DNA from: Notospermus geniculatus
Taxonomy: Eukaryota; Nemertea; Pilidiophora; Heteronemertea; Lineidae
NCBI GenBank assembly: GCA_002633025.1
Contig: NMRB01000094.1
Coordinates: 350,032-414,031, forward strand
Length of the DNA stretch: 64,000 nt
Direction: 5' to 3'
The notes beneath the pieces were generated by a model. That model had not been told where the DNA came from, did not search any database, and saw only the letters and a list, made by a program, of their open reading frames with translations. Numbering within the stretch: position 1 is the first letter of the stretch; the number at the start of each line of letters is the position of its first letter. Shown piece by piece: positions 23,944-35,018 of the stretch. The position numbers and the translations under genes were made by a program.

Positions 23944-24329
23944 CAATGGTTGAAGTACGTTTCCGAGGTCGCCCATCTGTACGTACCTGTTTACTGTGTT
24001 CAGTTGGACTAGCCGCTGTACGGCTGGCATGGCTGGTAGGTCTCGTTGGCCCCCACAACGATTGCTGCCTAGTGATGCGCGGATTAACATGCCAAGTGAC
24101 ACGGCCATCAGATCCTTTATTTTTGTAGAGGAGGTAAATCACTGAAATATAGAGAAATGCGACATGGAAGAGGATGTGTGCACCCAATGACACCCGCCAG
24201 GCATGCGGCGTAGTGTTTGGCACGGTATCTTCAAGAATGATGAACACGGTTATATTCTTGTCCAAACAAGGCCATCGACTACGTCTTTAGATGGGCGTCA
24301 GGCCAGATAGACTGGTGAGAATCAGATGG

Positions 24330-24562
24330 TTTATAAAGGTAACGAAGGTTGAGGTTCATATATCCACTCCCCAATATTTGCGTGATAGCTCGACTTCACA
24401 CCTCCCCCAGTAGGCCTAGTGCTCCAGACAGCTTCTGGGAAAACAAGGAGCACCTCATTTAGGGTCAGACTTGATCCTTTCAGGCTAACGTTGGACCGGG
24501 AATCGAACCAACAGCCTATTACGAGTCCGATGCACTTGCCACTGCGCCACCGTCCTCTCCTG
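24330..24562 (-). mobile_element. tRNA-derived SINE, minus strand
   Basis: On the minus strand the head has A-box TGGCGCAGTGGC and B-box GGTTCGATTCCC, with a leucine/serine-tRNA-like spacing. The body of about 160 bp runs leftward. It lacks intact acceptor-stem pairing, so it is not a tRNA gene. Confidence 0.65.
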
Positions 24563-26050
24563 ACATGCCTGAGGTGGAGATGGGAGGGGACCGATGCATA
24601 CAACACATTGCTTTGTGGAGACAAACATACTCTAACTTGACACAAATGACATCGGCCAAGCTGGCCAAAGACGGAGTCGGTTAGGTAGGCCAATAACCCC
24701 AATTGGCGCCCAGCCGTATGGCACACATACTGAACTCTCACTGAAAGCACAGATTTCAGTAGAGGTCCATGGACTTCTGTTAGATGTCTGTGTGAGAGCG
24801 GGCGACGAAGAAGATAAACAACTGCTGGAGATAAAGGCTACTTACGTGGTAATGATGCAAAGAGGGCGATGCTCAGGAACATGCAAATGGTTCGGCGTTT
24901 TGCAATCCGCGAAAAAATCCGACATACATGTGTCATCTTGCCTTTGCGATTCCGAGGACGAAGCGGAACATATCCTGCACACTCTGCAACCTGTAGCCCA
25001 CACTTTTTGCCACGAGTCCACACTGTGTGCAACCAGTCTACACATTACACAACCAGTCCAGACACTACGTAGTCCACATAGTCTATGAAACCATTCCTCA
25101 TCACTCTATATGCAACCAGTCCATATACATGACTGTAAACTCTGCACAGTCAAGGCTAACTACAACCAATCCACACTCCATGCAACCAGTCCGTGCAGGA
25201 TTTGCAATCAGTCCACACAATTCAACTTGTTCTTAGAGTAGGCCCACGAAAATCAAGACATGTACATGATTAGACGATGCTGTTAGCGCTCCAGGTTGTC
25301 TCAGTGTTTCTGTGCCTTCCGTGTACTTGATGTCCTACTTTTCGACAAGAATGTGCTAGCAGAGGATGAAGAGACATTTCAAGCCATTAACTGTGTGCAT
25401 GACAGTAATTAAACAAGAATGTTCGGAAGATCGCTGAAGCGGGTCCTAAAGGGGATGTCCGCTGAAGAATTAAAGCTGACTTGTGTATTTATATTGACGA
25501 TTGAGGCTCGCGGAGATACTACCTCACTGAGACGAAATTAGCGAACAGAAAAAACATTGCCGGTGCAGTGGTGTACTAAAATGTTGTACGATAGGCCTAC
25601 CGGGCCTATTTTCTGGAGTAATATTTGCATTTTATGCATGATAAGTGCACAGGTCCGGCTTCCCGCGCACACAGAAATGACGTGTGTTGTTGGGTGCAAC
25701 GCAGGATGACAGCTGTTGTTAGGAGTTCAGATAAGCTCGACGAACGCGAACGACGCACACTCTTCTCAGAATTGTCAATAAAAAGAGGGAATTCCAAATA
25801 CAATAGGAACAATGTAGGAACATTCTCGGAATGGTTGTGTATATTTACTTATACGAAATGACACCGTCAGCACGCATTCAATACCAAATTTCGTGATACT
25901 CGCGACGCACTTGAAGTAATGCAAATGATATCTTGATCTCACTGAGTGACTGCACATGCTGGAATCAATACTGTCCGCTTTGTGCTGGAACAAATATTAT
26001 AGGATAGTTTCGGTCATGTAGGATTTAGATTAGCCGAACTTTGCAGTGCC
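24563..26050. other. intergenic, degenerate repeats, no gene recognised
   Basis: 25005-25215 is a degenerate tandem array built on CAACCAGTCCACAC-type units of variable spacing. 25640-25860 has a short open frame but no recognisable domain or splice context. The rest is featureless. Confidence 0.45.
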
Positions 26051-26055
26051 CTTAA

Positions 26056-26400
26056 AGATAAAGTATCACGGGTATTTTCGCGGGCCACGAAAATCATTGT
26101 TTAGTTACATTTTTTTTGTTTATATTCAGTCTTTCTTTGTCTTATGAGTAATTTGTTGGTGGCATGCCCCTCTAGAAATTCTTTTAATACCGAAAGTATT
26201 CAATTTGGTGGGTTGGTGTGTCCCAAAAGTCCAAAATTAAGAAAATGGCGCCCGCCATGGAGGGGGACAGACCGAAATGTCACCCCGAGAAAACATTGTT
26301 GACCGAGGCCGCCGAGGTCAACAATGTTTTTTCGAGGGGTGACATTTCGGTCTGTCCCCCGACATGAAAGGGTGCCATTTTCTATATCGTACCGGTGTAA
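26056..26400. mobile_element. TTAA-type element remnant and nested hairpin
   Basis: Begins TTAAAGATAAAGTATCACGG after a TTAA and continues with sequence shared, in reverse, with the element at 46413-46657 (GTGGCATGCCCCTC, GGTGGGTTGGTGTG). At 26241-26382 it contains a nearly perfect inverted repeat: GGGGGACAGACCGAAATGTC and its complement, with GTTGACC...GGTCAAC at the centre. Confidence 0.65.
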
Positions 26401-27128
26401 ATGTATGTGTCACAACCCGTCTCTGCGGCTGTGCCCGGCAGCGGCGGAATGCGTGAAGACGACAGATCATGGTCAACCACGATTTGAAAAAAAAATCCCT
26501 TGCTAAAAAGCTGTGCTAGTCTAGGCCTAAGTGAGTAAAATGACAAAGGAAAGGTGGCAATATTCTTCCAAATGTGACAAAGTATCATTCTGTTAGGCCT
26601 ACATTGCGTAACAGTGCTGTTAAACTTGGCAGTCCACTCCACGTGCCTAGCGCTGCTGCGATTGAACTTGGTTGCCAGGCGCTGACATCAAGACGGGCTG
26701 TGCGGACCGGTAGCCTAGAATTTGTGACTGTTGAACATGCTATTCCATGTATTTCACTCAACCTTTTTCATGTATTCGTGCTAAACATGCTGATACTACG
26801 CCAATCGACACCAGAATATGATTTAATCGGAGCTCGATAGCCTAATATGCGACTTCAAATATTCGAAGCGGTCAAACGAAAAAAAAACGCCCGCCATTTT
26901 GTGTTCCGTGAGCGGTGGACATTGTATCTTGAGCGGGAGACATTGAAAAATGTTCACCGCTCACGTGACGCGTCTCGGCCAATCATATTCACGGATTCTC
27001 TCTTGAGGTACGATATAACATAATGTCACATCCATCTTTACAAACATTGAATGTAAACAAGGAAGTCGTGATACTGAAGGAATACTTCGCCGCAGACGTC
27101 ATAATCGACCGATAGACGGTGAAGGAAG
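26401..27128. other. intergenic, no gene recognised
   Basis: Contains a short inverted repeat near 26908-26967 (GTGAGCGGTGGACATT and its complement). Nothing else is supported. Confidence 0.4.
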
Positions 27129-27252
27129 ATCTCTCCTCTCATTTGATCCGACCAGGATAATTTCTGGAAAATCTCTCCTCTCATTTGATCAGACCAGGAT
27201 AATTTCTGGAAGATCTCTCCTCTCGTTTGATCAGACCAGGATAATTTCTGGA
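27129..27252 (+). repeat. three-unit direct repeat of about 42 bp
   Basis: Three consecutive units, each containing CTCTCCTCTCATTTGATC and ACCAGGATAATTTCTGGAA, with one to three differences per unit. Confidence 0.8.
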
Positions 27253-27279
27253 ATTTCCACTGTAAGTAGGGGAAAAGGT

Positions 27280-27480
27280 GTAATGTACCCAGGATTTGGA
27301 AAAAGAGGAGGCACCCTGTGCTAGGAATATTGAAATTTGCGGCAAATTCCAGAATTTCACGTTAGATCTTACCGATTTGTTGGTCAAAAGGGGAGGCGAG
27401 CGCCCGGCGCCCCCCCCCCCCGGATCCGCGCATCGTCTAATCCTATGGAACAGGGTACCCAGTACCTTGGTGGATCCGAC
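27280..27480 (-). repeat. GC-rich dispersed repeat (GGATCCGCGC ends)
   Basis: Carries AGGATTTGGAAAAAGAGGAG, a poly-C tract and GGATCCGCGCAT. The same family in opposite orientation lies at 34482-34636 and 50300-50478; all share CGCCCCCC tracts and a GATCTGT..AATCGACCGA segment. Confidence 0.65.
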
Positions 27481-27529
27481 CCTGATTTAGACATAGAGCG
27501 CGTCGAGCATGTAGCTCGCGGGCGCGTCG

Positions 27530-27720
27530 CCCGCGAGTTACAAAACGCCATCGAAGCACACAGATATACATGTACACCGGCCTATGCTACCTCGTTCGAG
27601 AACCGATGCACAGCAAGAAAATTCTTTTTTGTGTGTGATTTACCTCCAGGATGCAGACTCACGACCATCGGACCAGTCACGCCAATTTATTCGATACATT
27701 TCATTGACAAGTAATTATAC
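27530..27720 (+). repeat. dispersed repeat, uninterrupted copy
   Basis: Contains AACGCCATCGAAGCACACAG, CTCGTTCGAGAACCGATGCA and ATTCGATACATTTCATTGAC. The second copy at 30288-31232 is split by a 764-bp insertion, so this copy serves as its empty site. Confidence 0.8.
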
Positions 27721-27764
27721 AGTATGATATTCACATTTGTTCAGGCAGTGATATTCAAGGCCAT

Positions 27765-28244
27765 ATGGATTCACAGGGACTTGAGGCATGCATTGCAGGG
27801 GTGGTGGGCGTGTTACAGAGGTCCAATAACAAACCCCCGAGTAATGCCCCGGTATACTCACGTATACCTAGTAGAAAAATAACAAGGGATACAACTTCAC
27901 ACAAGACCCCATTCGGACATTTTCACTTCAACAAGCTGCCGAGAAGCCAAATCTCAACCAAATTTCACAAACAAGGTACCGTTTTGAAGCTGATAATGTA
28001 TAGATTCAAAATAAACCGAAATTTATTTCAAATCTTGATACCGTACATTGATTTGGGCACTCGAAAGTGCCAAAACCTCCCGATTTTTCCCTCTGCGAAT
28101 GAATTCAGCCCAGGAAATCAGGCCCCACCGATCCACAAAAGTGAAGAGATCTCCACAACCATACGGCCGATTGGGATAAAACGTACACCAATTTCAACAG
28201 GAGAAAGATTCAAAACTAACTTACCACCACTTGAGGGAATTTAA
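27765..28244 (+). CDS. unrecognised 159-codon open reading frame
   Basis: An uninterrupted frame starting MDSQGLEACIAGVVG and ending LPPLEGI. It is basic and has no recognisable domain, signal peptide or membrane segment. There is no good splice or promoter context, and it sits between two dispersed repeats. Its length is somewhat above what this base composition gives by chance, but I do not regard it as an established gene. Confidence 0.15.
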   Translation: MDSQGLEACIAGVVGVLQRSNNKPPSNAPVYSRIPSRKITRDTTSHKTPFGHFHFNKLPRSQISTKFHKQGTVLKLIMYRFKINRNLFQILIPYIDLGTRKCQNLPIFPSANEFSPGNQAPPIHKSEEISTTIRPIGIKRTPISTGERFKTNLPPLEGI

Positions 28245-28289
28245 TCCTAATCCAACTGTGTTTTTGACAACTTTTCAACGAAAAAGTCG

Positions 28290-28480
28290 GCCAAAATGGT
28301 CAAGATCATCATTAACTGGCTGATCACGCCGGACTCAATACGATCTCGCTGCTGATTGGTCAAAAAGAATTTGAAAAATTATAATTATATTTTCGGGTAT
28401 TTTTCGACCAATCAGCAGCGAGATTGCATGCGAGTGCGCAGAGTCGTCCAGCTGATCATGTTGACATGATCTTTTGNCGG
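28290..28480. mobile_element. imperfect foldback element containing an N
   Basis: Outer arms GTCAAGATCATC/GATCATGTTGACATGATC and inner arms GATCTCGCTGCTGATTGGTC and complement pair around an AT-rich centre near 28385. The base at 28477 is N. Confidence 0.6.
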
Positions 28481-28930
28481 GGAAATTATGTGCTAGGCTA
28501 GGGTGGGATAACATTGAACTGTGCCAAGGATTTTGATTTGACAGACCATGTATCCTCTTTCTGTCCTACCAATTTGGTAACCTCTTTTTTGTTTTCCACC
28601 GTTAATAGCCACTTTACACAGTTCCTAACATACTAAAATGTGCATTACAGCATTGCCTGCAGTCATGTTCATGTACATGCAGCCTATATTTGAGAAACCT
28701 TCCTTAAGTATAACACTCAAGAAATCTGGGAAACCCCTTGAATACTGAAATTTCATTGGCTGACACCACAATTCCTGGAAATACTTTAGTTAAGGGTTGC
28801 CCTTAGCTGAGTATGCCCTTAGTTTGTTTTATGCATACACCTTAAGTATGGCACTTGGTAAAGTGAAATCCTTAGACTTTAAGGGTAAGTTTTACACTTA
28901 ACTTAAGGGAGTTTTATGCATATGGCCCCT

Positions 28931-29040
28931 GGACCCATATTCATAAAAGTACTTAAGTCTAAGTGTGACACTTATCCTTTGTTCAACACAAAAGATAAGT
29001 ATCACACTTAGACTTAAGTACTTTTATGAATATGGGCCCT
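28931..29040. mobile_element. perfect palindromic MITE (GGGCCCATATTCATAAAAGT)
   Basis: The arms of about 50 bp pair almost completely: CATATTCATAAAAGTACTTA and its complement around AACACAAAAGATAAG. A second, diverged copy (GGGCCCATGTTCATAAACAT) follows immediately and runs to about 29140. Confidence 0.85.
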
Positions 29041-29139
29041 GGGCCCATGTTCATAAACATACTTAAGTCAAAGTGTGATACTTATCTTTTGTGCTGAACA
29101 AAGGATAAGTGTCACACTTAGACTTAGCCGTATGCATAC

Positions 29140-29945
29140 AACATTTCCCTTAAACAAAAGATAAGGGAAATTTTACACTTAAGATGTTTTGTGCATACGG
29201 ATTCTCCCCTTCAGCGTAAGTCGCCTGCCTGGCCCGACAAAGAATGGTTTTACAATAGACTTAAGGTCGACGTTTACGTTTAAGGAACGTTCTAAAATAC
29301 GACCCTTTGTATTCGACGAATACTCTATGGGTCCCCTCGTATTTTAGAACGTTCCTTAACCTTAAGGTCGACATTAAGGGCCGTATTTTAGAACGTTCCT
29401 TAACATTAAGGTCCACCTTAAATCTATTGTTCTCGATGATTTTACAATAGACTTAAGGTCGACCTTAACATTAAGGAACGTTCTAAAATACGACCCTTAA
29501 GTCTATTGTAAAACCGTCGAGAACAATAGATTTAAGGTGGACCATATAAGGAACGTTCTAAAACACGGCCCTTAAAGGTATAATTGGGATCCAGCTCATT
29601 CACTTCCGGGATCTCTCCTAGAAAGTGCCTGAGGAAGACCCCGGTTGGGGTTGAAAATTTGCGGAATTCGGAGACGACTTTATGGTACTACTATGGGTCG
29701 TACTTTAGGGGTCGTATTTTAGAACGTTCCTTAACGTTAAGGTGGACCTTACGTCTATTGTAAAACCATCGAGAACAATAGATTTAAGGTGGACCTTAAT
29801 GTTCAGGAAGGTTCTAAAATACGGCCCATGAACTTTCCTTAACATTAAGGTCGACCTTAAGTCTATTGTAAAACCATCGAGAACAACAGATTTAAGGTGG
29901 ACCTTCTTAAGGAACGTTCTAAAATACAGCCCTACGTATTCGCCG
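29140..29945. repeat. cluster of nested palindromes with AGAACGTTCCTTAA motif
   Basis: The motif GTATTTTAGAACGTTCCTTA and its complement occur about ten times in alternating orientation (29285-29585 and 29700-29935), separated by TTAAGGTCGACCTTAA-like and AATAGACTTAAGGTCGACC segments. This is a stack of related foldback elements inserted in each other. Apparent open frames here are artefacts of the repeats. A GAGGAAGACCCCGGTTGGGG fragment sits at 29631-29650. Confidence 0.75.
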
Positions 29946-30339
29946 AGTCCGTATGGTACATAAAACCGTATGTGTGGAGTATAGGCTACCGCATAACCTG
30001 ATATGCAATGTGAACTCAACGTAAGGGCTAGATTAGGCCAGCAATCAAAGAGCAAACACACTGAATATTTGATCAGGCGGAGATGTCATGGCTGCCGCAG
30101 CATTGAATAAGACTTTACATGTATTACGATGGACAGCAACTTGTCATCTAATTTACCACGTGTACTGCGAAACGATTGAGAAATAACGAGTGTATTTTCC
30201 ACATGCGTGTACAGGCCGCTACTAGTGGGGAGATATCTGATTGGTCCTTAATTGATCAATTAGGGACCTGTTACAAAACGCCCCCGGGAAAACGCCATCG
30301 AAGCACACAGATACACACCGGCCTACCTCGTTCGAAAAC

Positions 30340-31103
30340 GGTAGTATGTAAACAATGAAACGTTTCAAAAGAAACGAGCCAAATGAAACGACCCAAAATG
30401 TTTTTAAAAATACGAAAAATCATAACAAAAATACCAAAAACCTATATTATTTTACATTGTATGAATAGAGGAATGTAGATTACCCGATACCTTCATGATT
30501 TGTATCATCATTTTAGCTTTTTCTCCGATTTCTTAGCCAGATTTAGGCTACATTGCGGGAACGACGTCACATTTGCTTCTCGCCAACCTCGCACCCCTCA
30601 TAATGGAATGATCGGAGTACGCTAATTGGTTGGAATGCTCATGGCTTATTATCTATTCACAACTCGCATGCACATTTGTTACAAACTTTGCCCAATATCA
30701 AAAACGATATATTTTGAAGACGTTTTGAGGCCTCACACAAATTCCTCACAGAAAATCAACCATGGCGAGTGACATATAGAGATAGTATATGGTAAAAGGT
30801 AATTAATAATCGCATAGAGAATTTCTGAAGCGACGACTTCCATATTTGGGATCGGATACCTTGAACATTGAATGAATGGGAAGCATGGTGTCATGTAAAC
30901 AATAACAACACGTGTGTTTTGAACGGGAAACGTGTGTTTTGAGAGATTTTAATGCTATTACTAGTATGCCATGAAAGTGCCAAAAATGAACTGGAAATAA
31001 CAAAATTACACCGTTTCTGTCATTTAATTTCAGATTTAGCATGTTTTTTGGGTCGTTTCATTTGGCCGTTTCTTTTGAAACGTTTCAATGTTTACATACT
31101 ACC
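30340..31103. mobile_element. Mutator-like TIR element, 764 bp, 9-bp target duplication
   Basis: TIRs of about 57 bp start GGTAGTATGTAAACAATGAA and include CGTTTCAAAAGAAACG. The flanks are TTCGAAAAC at 30331-30339 and 31104-31112. The related copy at 27590 has TTCGAGAAC once with no insert. A 9-bp duplication with long TIRs is typical of Mutator-like elements. There is no open frame for a transposase, so the element is non-autonomous. Confidence 0.85.
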
Positions 31104-31239
31104 TTCGAAAACCGATGCACAGTAACAAATGTCTTTTTTTTGTGTGTGTGATTTACCTCCAGGATGCGGACTCACGATTATCGGACATGTCGGACCAGTC
31201 ACGCAATTTATTCGATACATTTCATTGACAAGTAGGCGG

Positions 31240-31912
31240 TGAGATTTGTTGGAACTGTTCCAATTCGAGTTACAAAGTAAGTTACGCGTTTGAGTGTAAT
31301 CAGTTGGTTTTAATAACACGGCCATAGGGGTGGTCTTCATGCCAACAAGCTTTCCATGCATAGAGATACATGTAACACACTCACATACTTTGATAGTGTG
31401 ACGTCACGTTTGCGAAGGTCGCCACGTTTTCTGATCATGATTCACGAAACCACTGCATGACCGTATGCGTGGTTCCATTTTCTTTACGACTTAGTTGAAC
31501 TTGGAGCTGTACGGTCTTGTTATCACTGCATTGTTGTGCACATTTGACCCGATATCACTATCTACATCAGAGTTGATATAACACTCCGCAGATTATGTCA
31601 CTCCGATTCAATAGTCGATTGGGCATATATATCAAGATTCATAAGATAACGTGATTGTATGGCGTGCGTGTGGATGGTATCAGTGGTAATACGTCATGCA
31701 GTGTTCGCATTTTGCACAGGACGTTCATTGGATTTGTGAGAACCAAACGTACACCTACGTTTTCATACTAGATACAAACCGTCTTCTTGTCCAAATTCGT
31801 ATAGTGCATCATTTGAGTGTTGAATAGCAGACCATGTAGGCTACGGTGAAGGGAAGAAGCCACTCACGGAAATGGTATGAAGATTGCTATCGTTCATTCT
31901 TCTCTATTTCAG
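31240..31912. promoter_or_regulatory. 5' region of LicD-family gene 1
   Basis: 31670-31735 (GTGTGGATGGTATCAGTGG, CAGGACGTTCATTGGAT) is related to the leader blocks of genes 2 (34800-34920) and 3 (36870-36980), so it probably holds promoter or 5' UTR sequence. The 3' splice acceptor TCTCTATTTCAG ends at 31912, directly before the ATG. Confidence 0.45.
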
Positions 31913-32782
31913 ATGTCTGAACAGTACAGAAGGCAAAGACGATGCATGGCGCTCGTCATTGGAGCGATGGTCGTAGTGATGGTCTTTCTGCTCTCAGACC
32001 GACGTTGGCCGCAAGTACGAATATGGGTTGCGAACCAACTAGATCTGGTTACGTGGACAGCGGACGATTTAGTGGCTCGGTCACTCACCAAGAAACAACG
32101 TGCAGAGTTTCAAACACTCCTTAAGGCCCTGGTTGGCGTTCTTGAGAAAAAGAACATCTCGTACTTCCTGTACGCAGGTTCTTTGTTGGGATCATGGCGA
32201 CACCACGAAATGATAGCATGGGACGATGACATCGATATACTGATAGACAATTCTAGGAGAGCGGACGTTATCAAAGATCTGGAATCTCTAGAGCCTTCTT
32301 ACACTGTGCTCGCAACGGCTGGACCACATAAGTTTTTCTCCAAAAGAGGTCGGCCTATATGGGGAGAGAAACATTTGTGGCCATTCATTGATGTAACATT
32401 TTATGGACAAAACAGCAAGCACCTTTGGGATCTTAATCCGTATTGGTCATACATCAAACATAAACTCACTGACGTATTTCCTTTACACAAGCGGCCTTTT
32501 GAAGGCATGATGGTCAATGCTCCTCGGAGCACTTTAACGAACTTGAAAACAGTGTTTGGCAGTACTGACACCTGTTCAACTGGAGGTTACAGTCACGTGG
32601 TGGAGACAGCTGGAAGGGTGGTTTATGTGAAATGTAAAACGCTTAAAAACCTATACCCGTTCGTTCACAGAAAGTTTGTGAGAGGGAAAATGCAAGAGAC
32701 GCTTATGAAAGGAGACAAAATAATTCATGTGATAGAAGTAGATGAGCCAGAAGAAGACGTTGGGTTTCCTTACAGATTATGA
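31913..32782 (+). CDS. LicD/fukutin-family phosphotransferase, tandem gene 1
   Basis: 289 aa in one coding exon. I place the start at ATG 31913 and not at the upstream in-frame ATG 31877, because a strong acceptor (TTCTCTATTTCAG) ends exactly before it and because genes 2 and 3 start the same way. Residues 5-11 are basic (YRRQRRC) and 12-27 form a membrane anchor, so this is a type II protein, probably in the Golgi. Residues 87-112 carry the LicD signature: YAGSLLGSWRHHEMI, then AWDDDIDILID with the acidic metal and nucleotide-sugar binding cluster. The family transfers phosphocholine or sugar-alcohol phosphate onto glycans (LicD, fukutin, FKRP). Compared with genes 2 and 3 it differs around residues 121-135 (SYTVLATAGPHKF). 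The acceptor substrate is unknown. Confidence 0.88.
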   Translation: MSEQYRRQRRCMALVIGAMVVVMVFLLSDRRWPQVRIWVANQLDLVTWTADDLVARSLTKKQRAEFQTLLKALVGVLEKKNISYFLYAGSLLGSWRHHEMIAWDDDIDILIDNSRRADVIKDLESLEPSYTVLATAGPHKFFSKRGRPIWGEKHLWPFIDVTFYGQNSKHLWDLNPYWSYIKHKLTDVFPLHKRPFEGMMVNAPRSTLTNLKTVFGSTDTCSTGGYSHVVETAGRVVYVKCKTLKNLYPFVHRKFVRGKMQETLMKGDKIIHVIEVDEPEEDVGFPYRL

Positions 32783-32972
32783 CAAGAGTCAAGTTTGTGT
32801 TTCATCAACATTTGTTACAAAAGGTTTCTGTGAACGTAAATACAGTGTACATGTACAAATATATTACATATTTTTATTTCGTGGTATATTGAAATAAGCG
32901 TACTTTGGGTTTCCTAAACATTGTGTTTTATCGAACATTTGTTGTAATAGTAAGATTTGTGTGAAACGTATT

Positions 32973-33203
32973 ATACAGTAAACTCGAGTTTAAACCACCG
33001 GTTCATAAGCACACCCACAGTCGAAATGGGAGTGAATAAAACATACATGTAACAACTATTACGCTGAATGGCTGGAATTGCTTGTACGATCACAACCACG
33101 TGATGGAATGAATAGTTGCTTAGGGCCTAGGGTGAAACTGACCCTAATTTGGGTGTGCTTATGAACATAATGAACCGGTGGTTTAAAATCGAGTTTACTG
33201 TAA
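32973..33203. mobile_element. TIR element (about 230 bp) downstream of LicD gene 1
   Basis: TACAGTAAACTCGAGTTTAA and its complement TTTAAAATCGAGTTTACTGTA form the ends; CCACCGGTTCATAAGCACACCC extends the pairing. Non-coding. Confidence 0.8.
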
Positions 33204-34789
33204 TTCCCATATACATTTCCATGTATACTACTCGACCGCAGGGAATCCTAACGATATTGTATTTTACCCTTTGTCTGTATACGCAAGGTATAGTGACGTA
33301 ATAAATTTGATTTGAAGATTTGATTCTGTTTCGTTGGTTGGTTTGGGAAATTCATTGAAGATCAACGCATTACACCTTTTTTCACTCCTCTCGTCAGCCT
33401 ACCCCTATTCTCCAGCAGAGTATCAGGCAATTTTCAACCCTGATTTCTTATTCATAAAGATATGGTTCTGAACAAAAACTTTAATGCATACATGTATTTG
33501 CACAGAAACGATCCCCGTCTCTATCTTGCACGCATTCAAGAGCCACTAGAGGCAGCTCCAAATCGGGCATTTTGATATGGCTTTTGCTATTCCATCAAAT
33601 ACAATGTAGAGGGTAAAGGATCTATTGTGACATGCATTGCTAACAATGTACAGTACATGTATGTCAACATTTGCTGGGTCGAAGTTCATTGTTTCTCACT
33701 TGCTGGCGCCAATCGTGATTTTGATGCAGTTGCATGCTGTATCAGTTGCAGTCTGCCTCTATGGTACCTGTTGACTGAAAAACCAGTGCAACGAAATTAC
33801 CTGTTTGCTGGCAATAGCATTACTCCCTGATTTACCATTTTTGCGATGGCAATAGCAGCATTCAGACGCGCGTATCGCCGAAATACGGCAGCCAAGTTCT
33901 AGTGGACCAATACAAGAAAATCTTCTTGATGGTGCTCAGTCAAGCATGAATGAAAATTGAATGGGTCCGTTAGGCATTGATTTGGACCGTAGTAACTCCT
34001 ATTGGTCACTAACTGACTGAGAGCTCCTATTGCTTTTTGATATTTTGATATTTATTGAAGAAAACCTGAGGCCAGTCAGCCTGTGATACATTTATAAAGA
34101 ATGGACGGCACATGGATGATACAAAAAGGAGCAAAACTTAAGGGTGAGTCGAAAAGCCTCGTGTTGTGCTCTTTCAGTTTTCATTGCATAGTTACTGCCG
34201 CGGGTCGTTCCTGGATGAACATGCAACATATCTTCACATTCTGAAACTCGATATTATTGCTTACCCTATCTTTACATTTTGAAACCCGTTATTATTACTT
34301 ACCCTTTGCATTTTGAATATAGTTGTTTTCATAAGAATCAGCGTTAAAAACTGCCCATCCAAAACTGAACTTTCGTTACCAGAGAATTTCATAAGGTCCG
34401 CCAGGCTGGAAGGTCCGTCAGTGTGATTTTCTGACTCTGAGAACATTATGAGACCGCTTCATCTTCGGAGCTATGGACTTTCAGGCGCGGATCCATGGGA
34501 GGCGCACCCGGCGCACGCCCCCTCCCCTTTCGCCGCCAGATCTGTGAAATCGACCGAGGAATTCTGGAACTTGGCGCAGATTTTAATGTTCCGAGCACAG
34601 GGCGCCCCCTCTTTTCACAAATCCTGGATCGACCACCACTGACATATGCCTGACTTTAGATCCGAGCTTTCGATTATGTTTTCACTGCACTGCCTGAGCA
34701 TATGGCTCGATATACCAGAGCTGACACAAAACGCTCCGAAAATGTAAGCACTTCAATTCGATGGAATTGAAGAACCTCATTGTAATTCA
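33204..34789. other. spacer between LicD genes 1 and 2
   Basis: AATAAA at about 33300 could serve gene 1 only if its 3' UTR is long. 33890-34050 resembles 52870-53000 (ACCAATACAAGAAAATC, TCCTATTG). 34482-34636 is a copy of the GC-rich GGATCC repeat. No gene is supported. Confidence 0.45.
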
Positions 34790-35018
34790 CATCACACATT
34801 GTACTGTGTACATTGGTCGCAATGGCATGCATGTGGATGGTATGTGCTGCTGATATTGCTTGCTTTCCACAGTAATTCCCATAGCGTTCTCACTTTCCGA
34901 AGAACGTTCATCGGATCTATAAGAATCACAACCTTACGTGATCATTTTGTGCTTGAAGGAATTACAGAGCAGGTAAGGGATAGAGAGAATCGCTGTCGTT
35001 TCTTCCTCACTATTTCAG
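34790..35018 (+). promoter_or_regulatory. conserved leader and mini-intron of LicD gene 2
   Basis: 34790-34970 aligns with 36850-37045 before gene 3 (ACACATTGTACTGTGTACA, GCATGTGGATGGTATGTGCT, CGAAGAACGTTCATCGGAT). A donor GAGCAG|GTAAGG at about 34972 and the acceptor CACTATTTCAG ending at 35018 would frame an intron of only about 47 bp, immediately before the ATG. Confidence 0.5.

Noticed and set aside
27337-27714. 125-codon open frame
   Set aside because: It spans two different dispersed repeats and a poly-C run, so the frame is accidental.
29705-30061. 118-codon minus-strand open frame with internal repeats
   Set aside because: It is made entirely of AGAACGTTCCTTAA palindromic elements.
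31877-31912. Upstream in-frame ATG as the start of LicD gene 1
   Set aside because: It lies in the intron upstream of a strong acceptor. Genes 2 and 3 begin at the ATG following the acceptor.
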